NCBI RefSeq assembly: GCF_020005165.1
Contig: NZ_JAHCLT010000001.1
Location: 992,001 to 1,056,000 of the forward strand
DNA: 64,000 nt
Direction: 5' to 3'
DNA from: Kangiella taiwanensis
Lineage (GTDB): Bacteria; Pseudomonadota; Gammaproteobacteria; Enterobacterales; Kangiellaceae
Shown: in pieces, positions 18,294 to 26,341 of the stretch
How the letters are laid out: each line of letters opens with the position of its first letter
Position numbering within the stretch: position 1 is the stretch's first letter
The notes under the pieces: model-generated
Databases searched by the model: none
Told to the model about the DNA's origin: nothing
What the model saw: only the letters and a program-made list of their open reading frames with translations
Position numbers and translations under genes: made by a program

Positions 18294-18498
18294 AGATTGT
18301 ATCAACCTTTTTTATTTGTGAATTAGGCAATAAAAAAGTCTCACATTCGGTAAAAACTTAGCTGATGTCGTTGTGATATTTCGTTAATTGTAATTTAATG
18401 GTAGTTTAATTACACAATTAGAAAAATAGTATTTTACTTTTATAATCAATAATTTGCGCTGTTTGTAACTGTATAGCTGAAAGAGAAGCCTCTACTGT
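18294..18498. promoter_or_regulatory. Divergent regulatory region between MACPF-like and CadC-like genes
   Basis: Very AT-rich. It contains an imperfect inverted repeat, TAATTGTAATTTAA (18385–18398) against TTTAATTACACAATTA (18405–18420), in the middle of the gap. This is a reasonable operator candidate for the winged-helix regulator encoded to the right. Exact −35/−10 boxes cannot be chosen with confidence because many TA-rich hexamers are present. Confidence 0.5.
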
Positions 18499-20691
18499 AT
18501 GCCCACAACAATCAAAATTGGGAATTGGTACGTTTATCCCGATAACAACAAATTACGTTTCGATGACACGGATTTCTTTATAGAGCCACTGGCCATGGAT
18601 GTGTTGGTTTTTTTTGCCGAGCACCCTGATGAGGTGGTTAGTCGGGACCGTCTTATCGATGCTGTCTGGAAGGGTAGGGTTGTTGGTGACCACGCGGTTT
18701 ATCGCATCATTAATAAATTACGTCAAACTCTCGCTAAAGATACGACACAGGAATACATCAAAACAATTCGGAAGAAAGGCTATCAGTTGGTTTGTACTGT
18801 AGAGCACCAGCTCAGACAGCCAAAGCAAGAGCGCTCGAACAGTCAAGAGCTTCTTTTGGAGTCTTTTAATACGGAGTTAACTGAGCACGAGCAAGAGCTC
18901 ACCTTAAGCGCTGCCTCAAACACTAACAGGAAGACTAAAGCCCTGAAACTTAAGTGGTCAAAAGCGATTAAATGGGCTGTGGCTGTCGTAGTTTTGATGG
19001 TTATCAGTGTTTTTGCGGTGAAGTTTTACTTTTACCACTCAATGACCAGCTTTTATCGGGCCACTCCGCTTATCACGTTAGAAGGAACAATTCGCGATCC
19101 TAGCTTTTCTCCCAATGGTAATTATGTGGCTTTTAGCTACCAAGAAAAAACTGGAGGAAGCTGGGATATTTATGTCGAGTCATTAATTGATGGTCGCATG
19201 TACCAGATTACTGATGACTTAACGGATGAGCTCAGCCCAACTTGGTTGCCTAATGGCCAACAATTGGCCTTAATACGATACGATAATCAGCGTTGTTTGA
19301 TAGACGTTGTGAATGTACCCGTTGTGGACGATTTTGCCCAAGCCAGCAACTTTTCTGAAGGAACTTTGACGCAATGTTCGGGCGTGCTTCAGCATAACGA
19401 CTTAGCTTGGTCAGGTGATGATAAGCATGTGTTCTATACCAGCGCAGAAACGAAAGTGTCACCGTTACAAGTGTTTAGGTTGACGATTCAGACGGGAAAA
19501 ACAGAGCAGCTGACAAATTATACTCAAGGAGAAAGCCGGGGAGCCTTGAGTATTAAGCTATCTCCTGACAATCAGCGTCTGGCTATCCAAAGAGATGTGA
19601 ATTGGCGTGATAGCCACATCGATGTGATGGAGCTAGGCACGTTAACCAGTGAAACGGAACGCAAACTTGTCGGCTGGAATCGATACTTTGATTGGTCAAA
19701 TGATGGCCGTTCATTGATTTACAACCGTAACTCTAAAGAAATCGACGCTTATGATTTGTCGATAAAAATCGAGAAGAATATTGCTAAAAGCGTAGACGCC
19801 ATAACATTCCCGACCTACTCACCGGTCAATAAGGAGTTAGTTGTGGTGACAGGGCGCAAGGTCGTGGATATTGTGGCAGAAGCGCTCGGGCGCGAACTTA
19901 ATGAGTCTCAAAAAGCACTAACCGTTATCTCTTCGAGCTCAATTGATAATTATGCTGAATATGCCAACACGTCAGACCGAATTGCTTTCGTTTCCAGAAG
20001 AACGGGGGAGGCCCAAGTTTGGCTTAAAAGTACCGATGGTAGAGAAAGACAGCTGACTCAATTCGAAAGCAATTTTGATATTCGCCGCTTGCGCTGGTCT
20101 CCTTCGGATCAGGCGTTGTTATTTATGCACAACCGAACACTGTATGTTCTCAATATTGAGGATAAGGAGCCTTTGCTAACTGCTGTGTATGAAGCTCGTG
20201 CTGGCGAGTCTGTAGAAGGCGAGTCCTGGACTGCTGACGGAAAGCAGGTATTGTTTTCATCGGATAGAGATGGCGACTGGCAAATCTATCGTACGCCACT
20301 TTCGGGGACCGCTGAAGTTGAAAGATTGACTCAAAAAGGTGGTTATGGAGCTTTTGAGTCGCCAGAACAACAGGGAATTTTTTATCTGAAATACCATGCT
20401 AAAGGATTGTGGTATCAACGTTACGACTCTAAGCAGGAAGTTTTAGTTGTTGATAATATTGATGTTTTTAGTAGCAACAGCATTTATTTGAGAGAGGGTG
20501 ATTTGTATTATTTATCCGATAAATTCCCTAAGATGGCAATTTATCGGTATGACCTACAGACCCAAAAACGCGAGTTCATTCAGCGTTATTACGGCTCACC
20601 TTGGCTCATTTCCATTTCCCATCAAGCTGATAAGTTGCTCTATCAGCGTAACACTCAAGCGCAGTCATCGTTAGTACGATTAAAGCCTTGA
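18499..20691 (+). CDS. CadC/ToxR-type membrane regulator with TolB-like sensor domain
   Basis: Protein of 730 residues. An N-terminal OmpR/PhoB-type winged helix (about 5–100; VVSRDRLIDAVWKGRVVGDHAVYRIINKLR and IKTIRKKGYQLV) is joined by a polar linker to one membrane span (about 155–175). The rest is periplasmic and built of PD40/TolB-like propeller repeats with motifs such as DPSFSPNGNYVAFSY, LSPTWLPNGQQLAL and LRWSPSDQALLF. Proteins of this build bind DNA from the membrane and sense periplasmic signals. No ligand can be named. It is divergent from the MACPF-like gene and convergent with a small exported peptide. Confidence 0.85.
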   Translation: MPTTIKIGNWYVYPDNNKLRFDDTDFFIEPLAMDVLVFFAEHPDEVVSRDRLIDAVWKGRVVGDHAVYRIINKLRQTLAKDTTQEYIKTIRKKGYQLVCTVEHQLRQPKQERSNSQELLLESFNTELTEHEQELTLSAASNTNRKTKALKLKWSKAIKWAVAVVVLMVISVFAVKFYFYHSMTSFYRATPLITLEGTIRDPSFSPNGNYVAFSYQEKTGGSWDIYVESLIDGRMYQITDDLTDELSPTWLPNGQQLALIRYDNQRCLIDVVNVPVVDDFAQASNFSEGTLTQCSGVLQHNDLAWSGDDKHVFYTSAETKVSPLQVFRLTIQTGKTEQLTNYTQGESRGALSIKLSPDNQRLAIQRDVNWRDSHIDVMELGTLTSETERKLVGWNRYFDWSNDGRSLIYNRNSKEIDAYDLSIKIEKNIAKSVDAITFPTYSPVNKELVVVTGRKVVDIVAEALGRELNESQKALTVISSSSIDNYAEYANTSDRIAFVSRRTGEAQVWLKSTDGRERQLTQFESNFDIRRLRWSPSDQALLFMHNRTLYVLNIEDKEPLLTAVYEARAGESVEGESWTADGKQVLFSSDRDGDWQIYRTPLSGTAEVERLTQKGGYGAFESPEQQGIFYLKYHAKGLWYQRYDSKQEVLVVDNIDVFSSNSIYLREGDLYYLSDKFPKMAIYRYDLQTQKREFIQRYYGSPWLISISHQADKLLYQRNTQAQSSLVRLKP

Positions 20692-20713
20692 AGATTCGAT
20701 TTCAAGGCTTTCT
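20682..20713. terminator. Bidirectional terminator between regulator and peptide gene
   Basis: A perfect 11-bp stem AAAGCCTTGAA/TTCAAGGCTTT (20682–20692 with 20701–20711) with an 8-base loop overlaps the last codons of the regulator. T-rich flanks exist on both sides, so it can end both convergent transcripts. Confidence 0.75.
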
Positions 20714-20729
20714 ACCAATGGCCAGTAGC

Positions 20730-20927
20730 TTAACAGAAGTAACCGAATAAGCGGCACATCAAGCCACGCTCTGAGGTGTCTTCACTATCGTTGCCTGTCG
20801 CTGGCGGCTCATCTGCTTGAAACGACATCAGATTTGTTGCTGAAGTTGTGTCACTCGTTATGTTGCTCACTGATGAATAACCAATGCCAATGAATAAAGC
20901 AATAACTGCCGCAAGTAATGATTTCAT
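20730..20927 (-). CDS. Small exported peptide with C-terminal Cys pair
   Basis: An open frame of 65 codons with AAGGAG seven bases before the ATG, the strongest Shine–Dalgarno in this part of the window, which argues for a real gene. The N-terminus is a signal peptide (MKSLLAAVIALFIGIGY, cleavage near 20–22). The mature part is acidic and Ser/Thr/Asp-rich, and ends in RGLMCRLFGYFC, two cysteines six residues apart in an aromatic, basic tail. No family is recognised. It is convergent with the CadC-like regulator. Confidence 0.65.
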   Translation of the reverse strand: MKSLLAAVIALFIGIGYSSVSNITSDTTSATNLMSFQADEPPATGNDSEDTSERGLMCRLFGYFC

Positions 20928-20940
20928 TCTAGATCTCCTT

Positions 20941-21200
20941 CGAGTAGGTTATGTTTTCAAATTGTTTTAATCTTATTGTGGCTTTAAAAGCACAGCTTAA
21001 GTCTATGTATAGTCGCCTGCTTTGGCTAGCATTCTGGGTTAATGTTTAGTTAATGAAAGTTTAAGGGCGTTAAGATTCAAGGGGCAATAGAGATATCGAG
21101 TTTTTAAAAAGTGGTGAATATACCTAAGTTAGACCTCTAGGTTTAATCTGTGGTTATAGTAATAAGGTTTATCTTTATTGGCTTTTAGGGTATTTTACTG
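20941..21200. other. Intergenic region upstream of the small peptide gene and fadR
   Basis: AT-rich sequence holding, presumably, the leftward promoter of the peptide gene and the upstream part of the fadR promoter. No gene, repeat or stable hairpin is evident. Confidence 0.4.
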
Positions 21201-21206
21201 CGATTG

Positions 21207-21344
21207 TATACTGATAATTACATTTAGGAGCTTGGTACTACAAAGTTGCCACCAGCTCTGAGAATCGCGGTAGCACCTTGTTGCCGCTGGAAAAGCTCCA
21301 CACTATATGCTACAAACAAGGTGAGAGATGTCCTCTTACCAGTT
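21207..21344 (+). promoter_or_regulatory. fadR promoter and foldable 5' leader
   Basis: A −10-like TATACT (21207–21212) is followed about 15 bases later by a closing stem GGAGCTT/AAGCTCC (21227–21233 with 21293–21299). This encloses an 8-pair stem GCGGTAGC/GTTGCCGC (with G–U pairs). A second hairpin GGTGAGAG/CTCTTACC (21320–21327 with 21333–21340) follows. The opposite strand of 21328–21344 reads AACTGGTAAGAGGACAT, which keeps the CTGGT half of the E. coli FadR operator. It may be a structured leader, an autoregulatory site, or both. Confidence 0.4.
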
Positions 21345-21375
21345 ATTTCAATATTAATACAAGCGGGGATCGCTG

Positions 21376-22095
21376 ATGGCTTCTACAGCTAAAGCACTAA
21401 CGCCAGCAGCATTTGCTGAGCAATATATCGTTGAGTCTATTTGGAATGGCAAGTTTCCAGCAGGCTCTATTTTACCGGCAGAGAGAGAGCTGGCAGAAAT
21501 TATAGGGGTCACGAGGACTACCCTGCGCGAAGTGTTACAACGCTTGGCGCGCGATGGTTGGCTGACTATTCAGCACGGCAAGCCAACGAAGGTTAATGAT
21601 ATCTGGCAGTCTGCAACACTTAATGTACTCGATACCTTGGTTACTTTAGATGACGCAGGCTCGATGACATTAGCAGATAACTTACTACGTGCACGAACCT
21701 CAATTGCGAGCATCTTCTTACGAGATTCCGTAAAAAATAATCCTGAGTTGTTACTCGAAGTGCTGTCGGGCCTTGATAGTGTGGCGAATACCGCTGAGGC
21801 CTACATTGATTTTGATTGGCACTTCCATCACTCGGCGACACGAGCGTCAGGCAATCCTATTTATACCTTATTGCTTAACGGTTTTGAGTCTGTGTATTAC
21901 AAAATTGGACGTTTTTATTTCGGTTGGGAGCAAACACGCCGACTAGCTCATAATTATTACCGCCAGTTAGAAGCTGCAATTAAAGAACAAGATGCCGACA
22001 AGGCGGTAGAGATTCTTTGGGAATACGGACATCAAAGCGGAGAGCTGTGGAATAAAGCCAAAGGTGAGATGACATCCTTTAGCGAAATTGGCTAA
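21376..22095 (+). CDS. fadR: Fatty acid metabolism regulator FadR
   Basis: GntR-family repressor/activator that binds long-chain acyl-CoA. It has 239 residues, the same length as E. coli FadR. The winged helix is nearly identical to that protein (FPAGSILPAERELAE, IGVTRTTLREVLQRLARDGWLTIQHGKPTKV). The C-terminal FCD-like acyl-CoA domain contains ASGNPIYTLLLNGF, IGRFYF and the YGHQSGELW end. GGGG lies about nine bases before the ATG. The next gene is a lipase with a FadR-like site in front of it. Confidence 0.95.
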   Translation: MASTAKALTPAAFAEQYIVESIWNGKFPAGSILPAERELAEIIGVTRTTLREVLQRLARDGWLTIQHGKPTKVNDIWQSATLNVLDTLVTLDDAGSMTLADNLLRARTSIASIFLRDSVKNNPELLLEVLSGLDSVANTAEAYIDFDWHFHHSATRASGNPIYTLLLNGFESVYYKIGRFYFGWEQTRRLAHNYYRQLEAAIKEQDADKAVEILWEYGHQSGELWNKAKGEMTSFSEIG

Positions 22096-22100
22096 CTTTC

Positions 22101-22117
22101 ATCTGGTAAGTCCACTT
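22101..22117 (+). promoter_or_regulatory. Candidate FadR operator upstream of the lipase gene
   Basis: ATCTGGTAAGTCCACTT agrees with the E. coli-type 17-bp FadR consensus (AnCTGGTCnGACCnGnT) at 10 of 13 fixed positions. It lies just after the fadR stop and about 125 bases before the lipase start. It shares CTGGTAAG with the site in front of fadR. Prediction only. Confidence 0.45.
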
Positions 22118-22240
22118 GCCAATAGGGGGCTTTACAGAGTAGGATTAGATTAATTTTCTGAATTAGAACAGTTTTTTATATAAACATAACTATCGGTTAC
22201 TAAAACCGTATAAAACGTTTCACCAAAACGGGAGTTAGAA

Positions 22241-24397
22241 ATGAAAAAAGCATTTTACGGAGTCGCGCTAATCAGTAGCCTTGTGCTGACTGCGTGTAGT
22301 GATGGGCCTGCAGAACCAAAAGTACCGGGTTCAGGTGGCGGTAGTACAAAATTTATTGCTCCAGTTTATGCTCCTGGGGATGGTGAAATTCCAGTTCCTA
22401 ACGACTTATTATTCAGCGGTTCTGCGGACTTAACTTTGAACATCCCGACCGATGATCCTACAGATATGTCTGATCCGCAGAATGCTGTCAGCGGTCTTGA
22501 CGGTTGGTCTACACACGCACCATTTAACATAGAGTTTCGCGGTGCGATCGATGGTAGTTCTATCGCTCCAGGTCAAAACGTTCGTGTTTTCAAGGTAACG
22601 ACTGCTCGCGGAGAAGTTGCTCCAGGTATTCCTGGTCCAACAGGCCCTGTGACAGGCGTTGAAGCTGAGCTAACTGCTGGTACAGAGTTTGTGGCAGTGC
22701 CGAATGGTCCAGCTGCTATTGGCGTTGTGCCTCTAGCACCACTAGAACCTCAAGCAAGCTATATGGTCGTGGTTACGAATGGTGTTACTGATGTTAACGG
22801 GAACGCGATAATTTCTGATACTCAGTTTTCGATTGCTAAATCAACTGACCCAATTCCAGAAGGTTCGGCCACAGCAGGCCTAGAGCCGGTTCGCCAGTTA
22901 GTCAACGCGATGTTGGCCGCTGCGGAAAGTTCAGGTGTTGTGCGTGAAGACGTAGTTCTTGCTTATCAATTTACAGTCCAATCAGTGGCGGACTCTTTAG
23001 TTGCGTCTAAAACGGTTTATGTCGATTCGCCTTTGGCTACAGCTGGCGCATCAAGCTTCTCAAGCTTAATGACTGACACCACACCATTTACTGGTATTGG
23101 AGCAGCAAACCTCTATAAGGGCGAGTTCTCATTACCTTATTTATTGTCAGCACCATCAATGGCTAACCCTACTGCACCATTGAATGCTCAGTGGGTCGGC
23201 GCGGACATGGTACCAGATGGTCAGGGCGGCATGATGGCGAATCCATTCGCTGGTGGAAATATTACCTACGCTAACCCTCTACCACAGAAAACTGGTGATG
23301 AGACGGTTCCACTACTGGTTTCTTTACCTAAGAACCCACAGTGTCCTAAGCCTTACCCTGTAATGATTTTCCAGCACGGTATTACTAGTGACCGTACCGC
23401 CATGTTAGGTATCGCTGATACTATGGCGAGCGCTTGTACTGCAGTCGTTTCAATGGATTTACCATTGCACGGCATCGCTGCTGATAATCAAGTTCACTTA
23501 GGCCTACAGCAAGCGAGCGGTGGTTTAATTGGTATTTTCGAAGATTATGCGCCAGGTGGTGTGCGTGAACGTACTTTTGGCGTAGATTACGTAGTCAATG
23601 ACTCAAGCCCAACTCAACCAGGCCAAGACGGCATGGCTGATGATTCAGGTGCTCACTTTATTAACTTACAAAATCTATTAGTCTCGCGTGACAACGTGCG
23701 TCAAGGTGCTCTAGACCTATTGGCTCTAGAAGCTGAAATTGGCAATATGGACGTTGATGGTGACACGACGCCTGACTTTGACCCTGATAACATTAGTTTC
23801 TTCGGTCATTCACTAGGCGGAATTGTTGGTTCAGACTACATGGCTTTGTCTGCCAACGTGAAGCAGGGCGTATTAGCGACTACTTCAGGCAGTATTGCAC
23901 AACTTCTTAACGGGTCACCAACCTTTGGTCCTGTGATTCGTGGTGGTTTATCAGCGTCAACAGGCATCGCCGTTGATGATCCTGCATTTGCTACTGAAGT
24001 ATTGGCACCATTTATGTTTGCAGCGCAAACGGTGGTTGATTCAGCTGACCCAGTAAACTATGCAGCGATAGCGATTGCTAACAATAAGCCAACGCTAGGC
24101 ATTCAGGTTCAAGGCGACACGGTAGTACCAAACCTTGTAGATGGCGCGCCACTGGCAGGTAACACGCCACATGCAGCACTGTACGGCTTGCCAGTTGTTA
24201 CGGATACTGCAATGCAAGCCCGTGGTTCTATTAAGGTTTCAACAGGTACTCACGCAACGCCATTGACGCCAGCTGGCCCTGGCGGTGCAACTCAGTTCCT
24301 AGATCAGACCACACTAATCCAGAATGCGACGGCTAAGTTTATCGCTTCTGGCGGTACTTTGATTGAAATTACGGATCCTTCTTTGATTGAACCGTAA
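22241..24397 (+). CDS. VolA/Pla-1-like lipase lipoprotein
   Basis: Lipoprotein of 718 residues. The signal peptide ends in the lipobox LTAC (Cys19), followed by a Gly/Ser-rich tether (VPGSGGGS). The N-terminal half has a Big_5-like Ig region (NDLLFSGSADLTLNIP, then the ASYMVVVTNGVTDVNGN strand pair). The C-terminal half is an alpha/beta hydrolase: FQHGITSDR oxyanion region, nucleophile S524 in FFGHSLGG, and a late histidine in STGTHATPL. This is the build of Vibrio VolA, a surface lysophospholipase that feeds fatty acids into the cell. The location next to fadR fits that role. GGGAG precedes the ATG. Confidence 0.8.
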   Translation: MKKAFYGVALISSLVLTACSDGPAEPKVPGSGGGSTKFIAPVYAPGDGEIPVPNDLLFSGSADLTLNIPTDDPTDMSDPQNAVSGLDGWSTHAPFNIEFRGAIDGSSIAPGQNVRVFKVTTARGEVAPGIPGPTGPVTGVEAELTAGTEFVAVPNGPAAIGVVPLAPLEPQASYMVVVTNGVTDVNGNAIISDTQFSIAKSTDPIPEGSATAGLEPVRQLVNAMLAAAESSGVVREDVVLAYQFTVQSVADSLVASKTVYVDSPLATAGASSFSSLMTDTTPFTGIGAANLYKGEFSLPYLLSAPSMANPTAPLNAQWVGADMVPDGQGGMMANPFAGGNITYANPLPQKTGDETVPLLVSLPKNPQCPKPYPVMIFQHGITSDRTAMLGIADTMASACTAVVSMDLPLHGIAADNQVHLGLQQASGGLIGIFEDYAPGGVRERTFGVDYVVNDSSPTQPGQDGMADDSGAHFINLQNLLVSRDNVRQGALDLLALEAEIGNMDVDGDTTPDFDPDNISFFGHSLGGIVGSDYMALSANVKQGVLATTSGSIAQLLNGSPTFGPVIRGGLSASTGIAVDDPAFATEVLAPFMFAAQTVVDSADPVNYAAIAIANNKPTLGIQVQGDTVVPNLVDGAPLAGNTPHAALYGLPVVTDTAMQARGSIKVSTGTHATPLTPAGPGGATQFLDQTTLIQNATAKFIASGGTLIEITDPSLIEP

Positions 24398-24416
24398 GGA
24401 CTTATCCATTAGGATG

Positions 24417-24443
24417 AAAAGCCCTCCTCGTGAGGGCTTTTTT
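24417..24443 (+). terminator. Rho-independent terminator after the lipase gene
   Basis: A 10-bp stem AAAAGCCCTC/GAGGGCTTTT with loop CTCGT and a T run. It ends the fadR–lipase region. Confidence 0.9.
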
Positions 24444-24555
24444 GTGGGTGATTGTTTCTGATCCAATTTGTAGCAAATTACAGTAAAATCACTGTTTACG
24501 CTAAAGCTTAGTCGTGTCGCACGGAGTAACCGACAAGCATTAATTAAAGGTTATT

Positions 24556-25659
24556 ATGATAGAGTTCATCACTGAGTACGGCTTATTTTTGTTAAAAACC
24601 GCGACCATTATTGTAGGTATCATGGTGATATTAGCCATGATCATCAACGCTGGCCATCGCCAGCAAGCGGTAACTAGGGGCGAGATTAAAGTTACCAATC
24701 TGGGTGAGACGATTAAGGATAATAGCCAGACCATTAAAAACGAAGTCATGTCGAAGCATCAGTATAAGCAGGCTTTAAAACATGAAAAGCAAGAAGATAA
24801 GAAAAAGGATAAACAAGAAAAGCAGCAGTTAAAAGCACAAAAGAAAGCTGGAAAGCAAGAGTCTGAGGGTGATGGTGGTGAGTCATCAGAAGCTGATGAC
24901 AAGCTTCGAGTGTATGTGATTGAGTTTGATGGTGATGTAGAGGCCAGTGACGTCGAGTCAATGCGCGAAGAAATCACTGCGATTCTATCCGCCGCCAACA
25001 AAGGCGATGAAGTCATGTTACGCCTGAAAAGTCCCGGGGGCATGGTACATTCGTATGGTCTTGCGGCATCGCAATTGCAGCGTATTCGACAAGCTGGACA
25101 TAAGCTAACGATTGCTGTTGACGAAGTGGCGGCGAGTGGCGGCTACATGATGGCGTGTGTTGGCGATACGATTACTGCAGCACCATTTGCAGTAATCGGC
25201 TCTATTGGAGTGGTCGCTGAACTTCCGAACTTTAACCGTTTGTTGAAAAAATCCTACGTGGATTATGAGCAGCATACGGCGGGTGACTTTAAGCGTACTT
25301 TGACCATGTTTGGCGAAAACACTTCACATGGCCGTGATAAATTTAAAGAAGACCTTGAAGAAACGCACCAGCTATTTAAGTCGTTTATTAATCAGAATCG
25401 TCCTGAGCTTGATCTGGAAAAAGTGGCTACTGGTGAGCATTGGTATGGTACTAAAGCCAAAGAGTTGGGCTTAGTAGATGACCTAGGAACCAGTGATGAT
25501 TTAATTGTGAAGGCTTTGGAAGAGAAAGACGTATACGCAGTTAAGTACACCATTAAGAAGCCCATCAGTGAGCGCTTATCGGTTAGCTTGACGCGCGGTG
25601 TCGAAAAGCTGATTACTAAGCTGATTCATCGCTCTTCAAGACAAGATCTATTTAAGTAA
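24556..25659 (+). CDS. sohB: Inner-membrane serine peptidase SohB
   Basis: S49-family peptidase of 367 residues related to signal peptide peptidase. An N-terminal membrane anchor (about 8–30) is followed by a Lys/Glu/Gln-rich charged linker (about 70–115) and the peptidase domain. The nucleophile is S194 in DEVAASGGYMMACVGD, preceded by LKSPGGMVHSYG and followed by APFAVIGSIGVV; the catalytic lysine lies in the conserved C-terminal part. It follows a divergent-free gap with no clear promoter. It probably degrades membrane peptides; its physiological role is not well known. Confidence 0.92.
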   Translation: MIEFITEYGLFLLKTATIIVGIMVILAMIINAGHRQQAVTRGEIKVTNLGETIKDNSQTIKNEVMSKHQYKQALKHEKQEDKKKDKQEKQQLKAQKKAGKQESEGDGGESSEADDKLRVYVIEFDGDVEASDVESMREEITAILSAANKGDEVMLRLKSPGGMVHSYGLAASQLQRIRQAGHKLTIAVDEVAASGGYMMACVGDTITAAPFAVIGSIGVVAELPNFNRLLKKSYVDYEQHTAGDFKRTLTMFGENTSHGRDKFKEDLEETHQLFKSFINQNRPELDLEKVATGEHWYGTKAKELGLVDDLGTSDDLIVKALEEKDVYAVKYTIKKPISERLSVSLTRGVEKLITKLIHRSSRQDLFK

Positions 25660-25678
25660 TTATTGAAAACGGGGAGCT

Positions 25679-26329
25679 ATGGATTACGATTTTTGGGATA
25701 ACTGCTGGGCACGTCCAACGCAACCGTTCCACTTAACGGCTCCCCATCATTTCTTAGTCAATTATTTTTCTCGGCACGTTGCCCAGCATTCTCGAGCGCT
25801 ACTACCACTTTGTGGTAAGACCCAAGACCTTAACTTCTTAGCTCAGCAGGGCGTTTCAGCCATCGGTGTTGAATTTAACCCGGTAGCTGTCGAGTCATTT
25901 TTTAGTGATAGTGGTATACAACCTCAAGTGATAAAGTCTGGCACATCAACACGATACCGTTCTGAACGTATTGATGTGTGGTGTGGTGATTTCTTTGAGC
26001 TGTCAAAGGAAGATTTAGGTGAGTTTGCAATCATTTTTGATCGTGCAGCTTTGGTCGCACTTCCCGATGACTTAAGGCCTTCATATGCTCAACATCTAGC
26101 CAGCTTTTTATCGCCAGGTGGCAACATACTGCTTGTTACTATGGACTATGACATCGAGGAAATGTCTGGGCCACCTTTCTTTGTGTCGAAACAAGAACTT
26201 CAACAGCTATTTCCTCAGGCATCCATCCAAGAACTTGATCGTATCAGTATATTGGATTCACATCCTAGGTGGCGTGAGCTCGAGCTAAGCCGCCTCGATG
26301 AAGTTTTATATGAAATTCACATTAATTAA
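25679..26329 (+). CDS. tpm: Thiopurine S-methyltransferase family protein
   Basis: SAM-dependent methyltransferase of 216 residues. It begins with the family pattern DFWDNCWARPTQPFH and has ALLPLCGKTQDLNFLAQQG with GVEFNPVAVESFF as the SAM-binding region, then FDRAALVALP. Bacterial members methylate thiols, and in some species selenite or tellurite. GGGGAG precedes the ATG. It sits 19 bases after sohB and 12 before the peptidase gene, so a short operon is likely. Confidence 0.92.
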   Translation: MDYDFWDNCWARPTQPFHLTAPHHFLVNYFSRHVAQHSRALLPLCGKTQDLNFLAQQGVSAIGVEFNPVAVESFFSDSGIQPQVIKSGTSTRYRSERIDVWCGDFFELSKEDLGEFAIIFDRAALVALPDDLRPSYAQHLASFLSPGGNILLVTMDYDIEEMSGPPFFVSKQELQQLFPQASIQELDRISILDSHPRWRELELSRLDEVLYEIHIN

Positions 26330-26341
26330 CCGATAGAGTGT

